DNA of 64,000 bases from Aureimonas sp. OT7 (lineage in GTDB: Bacteria; Pseudomonadota; Alphaproteobacteria; Rhizobiales; Rhizobiaceae): assembly GCF_014844055.1 (NCBI RefSeq), contig NZ_CP062167.1, positions 124,001-188,000 of the forward strand, given 5' to 3'. The translations under genes were made by a program, and so were the position numbers. Positions 59,581-64,000 of this stretch are shown here, piece by piece. The notes under the pieces are model-generated. The model saw only the letters and a program-made list of their open reading frames with translations. It was not told where the DNA came from and ran no database searches. The stretch's first letter is position 1. The number at the start of each line of letters is the position of its first letter.

Positions 59581-59745
59581 TCAGCCGAAGGGATCGAGTT
59601 CGAGCTTCACCATCTCTTCGTCGCCGTCGAACTCGTCGGCGGGCATGGCGCCGTGGGTGCCGTCCCCGGCCTGGAACACGACGATCACGACCATCAGCGT
59701 GGTGGCGAGGCTGGCGGCGAAAGCGGTGGCATCTGCGTAGGACAT
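59581..59745 (-). CDS. Small membrane peptide (54 aa)
   Basis: A 54-residue peptide: a hydrophobic helix (ATAFAASLATTLMVVIVVFQ), then GDGTHGAMPADEFDGDEEMV and KLELDPFG. Single-pass, with an acidic C-terminal tail. Function unknown. A hairpin (59770-59788) lies before its ribosome site, as for ssb. A degenerate inverted copy of its 3' half is found at 60030-60108 on the other strand. Confidence 0.6.
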   Translation of the reverse strand: MSYADATAFAASLATTLMVVIVVFQAGDGTHGAMPADEFDGDEEMVKLELDPFG

Positions 59746-59769
59746 GGGTTCCGGCTCCTGTCTTTGGAG

Positions 59770-59955
59770 GCGGGGGACCATCCCCCGCGCGACAGGCGCC
59801 CGAAGTGTCTGACCGGATCTGCAATCACCCTCGGGCGTTCGGATTCTTTCCGAATCCCCGAGGGCGGCACGCGCGCGTAAGCCGACCCCACCGGGGTTGA
59901 ATGCAAAGAGACGGTCGGACCAAGGTTAGCGAATGGAAGCGGGGGATGGTGCTTT
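59770..59955 (-). promoter_or_regulatory. Class C leader of the small peptide gene
   Basis: A stem GCGGGGGA/TCCCCCGC (59770-59777, 59781-59788) sits 25 bp before the ATG; further upstream is GCGGGGGATGGTGCTTT (59939-59955), nearly the same as the box upstream of ssb at 47127. Both boxes are about 200 bp from their start codons. Confidence 0.45.
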
Positions 59956-60029
59956 GCGTCGAGCCGGTGCCGGAAACCCGTCGCAGATGCTTTGCTGCGC
60001 CAGCCTCGTTGCCGGCGGATATTCAGGGT

Positions 60030-60108
60030 GTGTTTCAGGCCGGGGACGGAACCCGTTGCCCCCACAACACCAAGGAGTTGGCGCAATGGTGAAGCTCGAA
60101 CTCGATCC
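60030..60108 (+). pseudogene. Inverted degenerate copy of the small membrane peptide gene
   Basis: GTGTTTCAGGCCGGGGACGG (60030 onward) and ATGGTGAAGCTCGAACTCG (60086 onward) repeat, in the opposite orientation, the sequence of 59655-59679 and 59591-59613. The middle has diverged and the frame is lost. It lies in the otherwise gene-free stretch 59746-60169. Confidence 0.5.
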
Positions 60109-60169
60109 ATCGCTGCTTGTGCAGCGATACCCGATAGCCCCGTGTGCAAGGTTCGGCTTTCAGGGCCGG

Positions 60170-60466
60170 TCAGTCCCAGAACCCATCGGCGATTTCGCGG
60201 GCGATCATGGCGCGGGCCTTCATCATCACATCGTCGCCGGAGGTGTCGATATGACCGAAAAAGCGCGTCCGGGCGCCATGGGCCGTCCAGTCGGCATAGC
60301 GGCAGTATTCGCGGGCATCGAGCCGGAAGGCGCGCATGTCCTCGGCCCAATGCGGTTTCGGTTCCACGATGACGGTGACGCCGTTGCGGGTTTCCTCCCA
60401 GGGAAGCGAGCGCTCCGATGGCGGATTGCGGCGGTCATCGGCGAAGATTTCATCGACCGTCATCAT
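60170..60466 (-). CDS. Hypothetical soluble protein
   Basis: A 98-residue acidic/basic mixed protein (MMTVDEIFADDRRNPPSERS, VTVIVEPKPHWAEDMRAFRL, RFFGHIDTSGDDVMMKARAM). No signal, helix or known motif. It overlaps the DUF6117 gene's stop by four bases, so the two are co-translated. Family not recognised. Confidence 0.6.
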   Translation of the reverse strand: MMTVDEIFADDRRNPPSERSLPWEETRNGVTVIVEPKPHWAEDMRAFRLDAREYCRYADWTAHGARTRFFGHIDTSGDDVMMKARAMIAREIADGFWD

Positions 60467-60729
60467 GATGCGCCCCCATCTTCGGCCTTCTCGACAAAGC
60501 CGGCAGGATCGTCGGGATCCGGCGGCAGATAGGCGTCATAGGGGTTGCCGCTTGCGAGATGGCCGAACGGCGTGAAGACGTAATCACCCCCGTCGCGGCC
60601 GACCGCGCACAGGACATAGCGTGTCTCACGGGTCGCGGCGTCGAGGCATTCCATAAGGGCGAGATTGCCGTCATCGGCAGCACGAAGCAGAGTGTCGAAG
60701 TTCGTTCGAACGGGATCGGGAATGGCCAT
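60463..60729 (-). CDS. DUF6117 family protein
   Basis: An 88-residue protein: MAIPDPVRTNFDTLLRAADD, ALMECLDAATRETRYVLCAV, and YVFTPFGHLASGNPYDAYLP. The pattern fits DUF6117, common in plasmids and ICEs of Alphaproteobacteria. Function unknown. ATG 60729 has AGGAG six to seven bases upstream and lies after a class B hairpin leader. Confidence 0.8.
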   Translation of the reverse strand: MAIPDPVRTNFDTLLRAADDGNLALMECLDAATRETRYVLCAVGRDGGDYVFTPFGHLASGNPYDAYLPPDPDDPAGFVEKAEDGGAS

Positions 60730-60778
60730 TGTGTTCTCCTGAAACGAAGAAGGCCCGCCGTCACGGGACAAGCGGGCC
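60730..60778 (-). repeat. Class B hairpin leader of the DUF6117 gene
   Basis: GGCCCGC (60752-60758) pairs with GCGGGCC (60772-60778). On the - strand it is followed by TTCTTCGTTTCAGGAGAACAC and the ATG, the conserved class B tail. Confidence 0.6.
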
Positions 60779-60800
60779 GGATGAACGGGATCGGCGATGG

Positions 60801-61277
60801 TCACGCGGCAGCTCGACCCTCGACGGCATCGGCGCCTGCCTCGTCGGCGGTGATCTCCTCGAGGCGCGCGCGGCTGTAGCCGTTCCTGGCTAGCCAGAGT
60901 TCGGCCGCCTCGTGGTTCTCCGCGAGGTGCAGCAATTCGACGTTCTCTCCGACATCCTGCACAACACGGACCTGACCGATCTTCGGGCGTTCGACAACCC
61001 GGAAGCTCAGATCGCTGTCGATGCCGTAGCTGCGCATGATGGTGATGAGGATGATGCCGCCTTCGCCGAAATCACCCTCATGCAGGGTGAAGGACGGCGG
61101 CGTCGTGTAGGTCGGGCGCTCGCGGCCCGGTTCCTTGCGCACGAGGCGACCGGCCCCGTTGCGGGATTTCCACGCGGCGAGCTTCTTGGTGAAACGTGCG
61201 GGCGGTTTCGGCTGGCCGTCGCTATAGGCCACGAGCGAGCCGAGAGGCGCAATGTCGAAAATGAGGGAAGCGGACAT
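60801..61277 (-). CDS. Hypothetical protein with a C-terminal helical tail
   Basis: A 158-residue protein (MSASLIFDIAPLGSLVAYSD, PPARFTKKLAAWKSRNGAGR, EGGIILITIMRSYGIDSDLS, EAAELWLARNGYSRARLEEI). No family I can name; similar proteins seem tied to mobile elements. ATG 61277 follows a class B leader with a strong AGGAG. It sits between the DUF6117 gene and the ParB-like gene, both on the same strand. Confidence 0.65.
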   Translation of the reverse strand: MSASLIFDIAPLGSLVAYSDGQPKPPARFTKKLAAWKSRNGAGRLVRKEPGRERPTYTTPPSFTLHEGDFGEGGIILITIMRSYGIDSDLSFRVVERPKIGQVRVVQDVGENVELLHLAENHEAAELWLARNGYSRARLEEITADEAGADAVEGRAAA

Positions 61278-61321
61278 GATCTTGCTCCTGAAACGAAAGC
61301 GGCCCGGCGAGATGCCGGGCC
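61278..61321 (-). repeat. Class B hairpin leader
   Basis: GGCCCGGC (61301-61308) pairs with GCCGGGCC (61314-61321). On the - strand GCTTTCGTTTCAGGAGCAAG follows and leads to the ATG. It is almost identical to the leader at 57328. Confidence 0.65.
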
Positions 61322-61375
61322 TTCAGATGGAAGGGATGGAATGCGGGGCGGCGGAGGCCGCCCCGCTGCTGCGCG

Positions 61376-63526
61376 TCACTCGGCGGCGACGAGGGCCTCT
61401 GGATCGTCGGCGGCCTCGGCCGTGTCCTCATGGCCACCGGCGAGGAAGTCGGGCAGCGCCACGCTGTCCTCGTCCTGATCGGTCGCGCCATCCACGGCCT
61501 GCGCCTCGATGGCGGGGCGCAGCGGCTCCGGCAGCCAGCCGGTATCGGCCAGGAGCCGTTCGGCCTCCTTCGCCATATCGCCCTTCTTGAGATGCGCGAT
61601 GAGATCGGCCGCGCGATCGCCGGCGCCCTCGCGCACCGCCTCGATGATGCGGGTCTTGGTCACGCGACCCAGGTAGTTCTCGACCGTGGGCCTCCAGCCC
61701 GCTTCGACGAGATCGAGGCCGGTGGCCTGTGCCAGCCGTTCGGCCTCGGCCATGCGGCGGTCGAGACCGTGCTGCGAGATGCCATTCCCCGAATAGGGGT
61801 TGGGCCGCTCGTAAAGCGCGTTGACCCCGAAACTGACGCAATGGGCGAGCAGCGCCAGGCGGCTGGCATCGTCGAGACCGTCGATCCAGTCCCAGAGCCG
61901 GTCGTCATCGCCAGCGGGGATGTCGCCCCGCCAGGCGTCCGCGCGCTCGTCGATCATCTTCGCGGCGGCGCTGTCAGCGAGCCCGGTCGCATCCGTGGGA
62001 AGATAGATGTGACGCACGGCGGCATAGAGGCTGGTTCCCGAGGTGGCGGTGCGCTCGAAAGTATCGAGAACCAGCTTGTGCAGCAGCGCCGTCATGGCGA
62101 CGCGCGGATTCTCGGCAAGCGCATTGCGCAACGCCAGCGTCCGCCAGGCGGTCAGGTCGGTCACCAGCCGCTCGGGCAGCGGCTTGACGGCATCGTCCTC
62201 CTCTTCATCGCCGTCCGGGACCGGCTCGCCGCCGACGGTGATAACCGCGCGCTGCACCGCATCGGGATCGGACGGGTCGGCACCTTCGCCCGCATCCTCA
62301 CCATCGACGCTCTCGGGTTGTTCGTCCTCGGGGCGGACATAACCGGGACTGACGATCAACTCGCCATCGCGGTCGATGCTGACGAAAACACCGGCACGGG
62401 CGATGTCTTCCGGCGCGAAGGTGACGGGCCGGTTCTCGAAGCCTTCCAACTCGGCTTCGATCTCCCCGAGCCGCTGGTCGATCTCATCGGGCAGGTCGTC
62501 GGCTTCTGCATACTGCGCTTCGAGTTCGTCATACTCGTCGCGCAGCGCCTCGCGGGCGGTGCGCTCCTCGTCGGTCAGCTCCTGGGTCACACCGACCAGC
62601 CTGCGCAGGCCGTTGGCGTAGCCGTAGGGAAGTTCGACTGCCGCGTCGATCCACTTCCAGCCCTGTCCGGCGATCTCGTCGGCGACAGTGCGCAGCTTCT
62701 CGTCAACCAGGCGGTCGAGCAGCGTGACGTCCTGCAACCAACCGCCGTTCTCGTCGGAGAAGAGATCGCGCAGCACCGGGCCGCCCGCCGCCTCATAGGC
62801 GTCGATGCCGATGAAGCGGGCGCGCTTGTCGGCAGCCGGAACCGTGGTCTCGGTCAGCAGGCTGCGGATGTGCCAGGGCTCTTTCTGCCACGACGTGCTG
62901 ATCCGCTCCCAGACCTGCTGCTGGCGCTCGTGGTCGGGATTGACGGTGAAGGCTTCCAGCATCGCCAGCGTCATCTCATTCCGCGCATAGGCGTCGTGCA
63001 GCGCCGGCGCGACCGTCGCGAGACGAAGGCGCTGCATGATGTAGCGCGGCGTGGTCCGCCAGGCGTCGGCGATCTCCTCCTTCGACATGCCCATGTCGAA
63101 CATCCGCTTGAACGCCTTGAACTGGTCGAGCGGATGCAGGGCGAGGCGCAGCAGGTTCTCGGCCAGCGAGTCGTCGACTGCCGAGGTCTTGGCATCGGCC
63201 TTCTTGACGATGCAGGGGACGAGGCCATCGGCCGGGAAGCGACCGGCTTCGACGAGGCGCGCGATGGACCTGTAGCGGCGGCCGCCGGCCGGGGTCTCGA
63301 AATCGCCGGTCTCAACGCCGTCCGCGTCGAGGATGGCGCGAACGTTGAGGCCCTGCACGAGATCCTCGCGCCGGTCGATGTCATGGGTAAGTTCGTCCAG
63401 ACCCGCCTCGACGTCAGCCTCGCGAACATTGCTGTCCGACAGCCTGATCCGGTTGAACGGAATGTCGCGCGCCCGTGAAAAGACGATCATCGGGGCGACG
63501 GGCTTCTTCCTGGCAGCTTTGGCCAT
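61376..63526 (-). CDS. Large ParB-like DNA-binding protein
   Basis: A 716-residue protein with a ParB N-terminal domain. IPFNRIRLSDSNVREADVEA and GLNVRAILDADGVETGDFET match the ParB/Srx CTPase fold, then GGRRYRSIARLVEAGRFPAD, ENLLRLALHPLDQFKAFKRM, and an HTH (MSKEEIADAWRTTPRYIMQR). The C-terminal 400 residues are helical and acidic, unlike a partition ParB of about 300 residues. In ICEs such long ParB-like proteins may cooperate with ssb and the DUF proteins nearby. The ATG at 63526 follows a class A leader. Confidence 0.9.
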   Translation of the reverse strand: MAKAARKKPVAPMIVFSRARDIPFNRIRLSDSNVREADVEAGLDELTHDIDRREDLVQGLNVRAILDADGVETGDFETPAGGRRYRSIARLVEAGRFPADGLVPCIVKKADAKTSAVDDSLAENLLRLALHPLDQFKAFKRMFDMGMSKEEIADAWRTTPRYIMQRLRLATVAPALHDAYARNEMTLAMLEAFTVNPDHERQQQVWERISTSWQKEPWHIRSLLTETTVPAADKRARFIGIDAYEAAGGPVLRDLFSDENGGWLQDVTLLDRLVDEKLRTVADEIAGQGWKWIDAAVELPYGYANGLRRLVGVTQELTDEERTAREALRDEYDELEAQYAEADDLPDEIDQRLGEIEAELEGFENRPVTFAPEDIARAGVFVSIDRDGELIVSPGYVRPEDEQPESVDGEDAGEGADPSDPDAVQRAVITVGGEPVPDGDEEEDDAVKPLPERLVTDLTAWRTLALRNALAENPRVAMTALLHKLVLDTFERTATSGTSLYAAVRHIYLPTDATGLADSAAAKMIDERADAWRGDIPAGDDDRLWDWIDGLDDASRLALLAHCVSFGVNALYERPNPYSGNGISQHGLDRRMAEAERLAQATGLDLVEAGWRPTVENYLGRVTKTRIIEAVREGAGDRAADLIAHLKKGDMAKEAERLLADTGWLPEPLRPAIEAQAVDGATDQDEDSVALPDFLAGGHEDTAEAADDPEALVAAE

Positions 63527-63612
63527 GGTGATTTCTCCGCGACGGGCGGCCGGGAGCCACTCTCTCGACCTCCAACCCGTCACGAAGCGAAGCGCCGCCC
63601 TCTTCCTCTGAA
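63527..63612 (-). repeat. Class A hairpin leader of the ParB-like gene
   Basis: CAGAGGAAGAGGGCGGC on the - strand, stem GACGGG/CCCGTC (63576-63581 with 63541-63546) with TCGAGAGAG inside, then GTCGCGGAG and the ATG. Shared ends with the leader at 57952. Confidence 0.6.
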
Positions 63613-63649
63613 GAGTGCGACGCCAGGCCACAAAGCCGGCAACCGGAAA

Positions 63650-64000
63650 TCAGGATTCCCGGCTTTCCGTATCTGTGGATGTGCGGGTGAATGCCGCACC
63701 GGCGCGGTAGAGGGCTCGTTCCGCCGCCTGGATGCTGCCGGTTTCCCACGCAGCCTCCGCCCAGACCGAGATCGGGAAATCCCCGGTGAAGAGCAGATCC
63801 CGCTCGATCCCCATGCCGAAGGGCAACCGGACCCCACGCAGCTCTTCCAGGCTCCACGAGCCGAGTTCGGGGTAGCCGATATCGGCCAGGCCGAACATGA
63901 TGTCGCCGCCCTGATCCAGCTCGGTGGCGAGCCAGACGCCCGCGCCGAAGGGATTGAAGAATTTGACGACGGGGACGTGATCGGCGCCGCGCTGCCGGCC
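63650..64000 (-). CDS. DUF2958 family protein, 5' end beyond the window
   Basis: The frame is open to the window edge, so the start codon lies beyond 64000. Visible residues include HVPVVKFFNPFGAGVWLATE, LDQGGDIMFGLADIGYPELG, SWSLEELRGVRLPFGMGIER and DLLFTGDFPISVWAEAAWET. This is DUF2958, a short domain frequent in plasmids and ICEs near DNA-processing genes. Function is unknown. Confidence 0.88.
   Translation of the reverse strand, partial: GRQRGADHVPVVKFFNPFGAGVWLATELDQGGDIMFGLADIGYPELGSWSLEELRGVRLPFGMGIERDLLFTGDFPISVWAEAAWETGSIQAAERALYRAGAAFTRTSTDTESRES

Noticed and set aside
1..64000. Integrase, attachment sites, insertion sequences, tRNA and rRNA genes
   Set aside because: None could be supported. 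The two cargo blocks have no recognisable transposase, and no cloverleaf or rRNA-like stretch was seen.

Overview
The window is high-GC DNA with an alphaproteobacterial gene style (Sphingomonadales or Rhizobiales-like; the exact genus cannot be read from the sequence). Almost everything in it belongs to one integrative and conjugative element (ICE), or a closely related plasmid, loaded with metal and arsenic resistance genes. No integrase, transposase, tRNA, rRNA or CRISPR array was seen, so the element's ends lie outside the window.

Layout. (1) 1-10.8 kb: copper/zinc cargo on the + strand (CDF exporter fragment, CopA-type ATPase, DUF411 protein, a DUF305/beta-propeller fusion, YqaA-like protein, CopZ-like chaperone on the - strand, MFS exporter, CDF exporter plus ArsR/SmtB zinc sensor, LysR regulator). 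Five CueR-type promoters (TTGACC, 19-bp spacer with a dyad) punctuate it, but no CueR gene is present. (2) 11.7-21.3 kb, - strand: trbB-C-D-E-J-K-L-F-G-I plus DUF2274, a complete P-type type IV secretion operon with stop/start overlaps at most junctions. (3) 21.7-33.7 kb: a second cargo block, with ArsR/BASS transporter, MerR/ZntA-like ATPase, short CDF, copper chaperone PCuAC-SCO-CcdA-LspA, and an ars operon (arsR, two different arsC, acr3, arsH, MFS). It separates trbB from its usual neighbours copG and traG. (4) 33.9-39.1 kb, - strand: secreted protein, EF-hand protein, CopG-like, TraG coupling protein and a VirD2/DUF3363 relaxase. (5) 39.1-45.9 kb, - strand: possible oriT array, VirB1-like lysozyme, DUF736, TraF peptidase, DUF2840, RHH protein, DNA methyltransferase, ParA, RepA, an RdfS-like HTH, and a DUF6499/DUF2285 pair joined by a likely +1 frameshift (FseA-like). 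(6) 46-64 kb: accessory block, nearly all on the - strand: XRE regulator, SSB, DUF2493, Toprim, a 1451-aa methylase/Strawberry-notch helicase, ArdB/KlcA antirestriction, a Phd/PIN toxin-antitoxin pair on +, thermonuclease, many DUF proteins, a 716-aa ParB-like protein and a partial DUF2958 gene.

How it works together. The trb genes build the mating channel, and TraG, the relaxase and TraF serve DNA processing and pilus maturation. RepA/ParA probably allow plasmid-like maintenance after excision. The FseA-like and RdfS-like genes fit the excision control known from ICEMlSym(R7A). The 46-64 kb block reads like a leading region: SSB, antirestriction and DNA-processing genes, all with the + strand as template.

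Most interesting signals: repeated hairpin leaders upstream of accessory genes (at least three families); an origin-like cluster of iterons and DnaA-box-like sites inside the repA reading frame; the +1 frameshift site; and a palindrome array just upstream of the relaxase gene.
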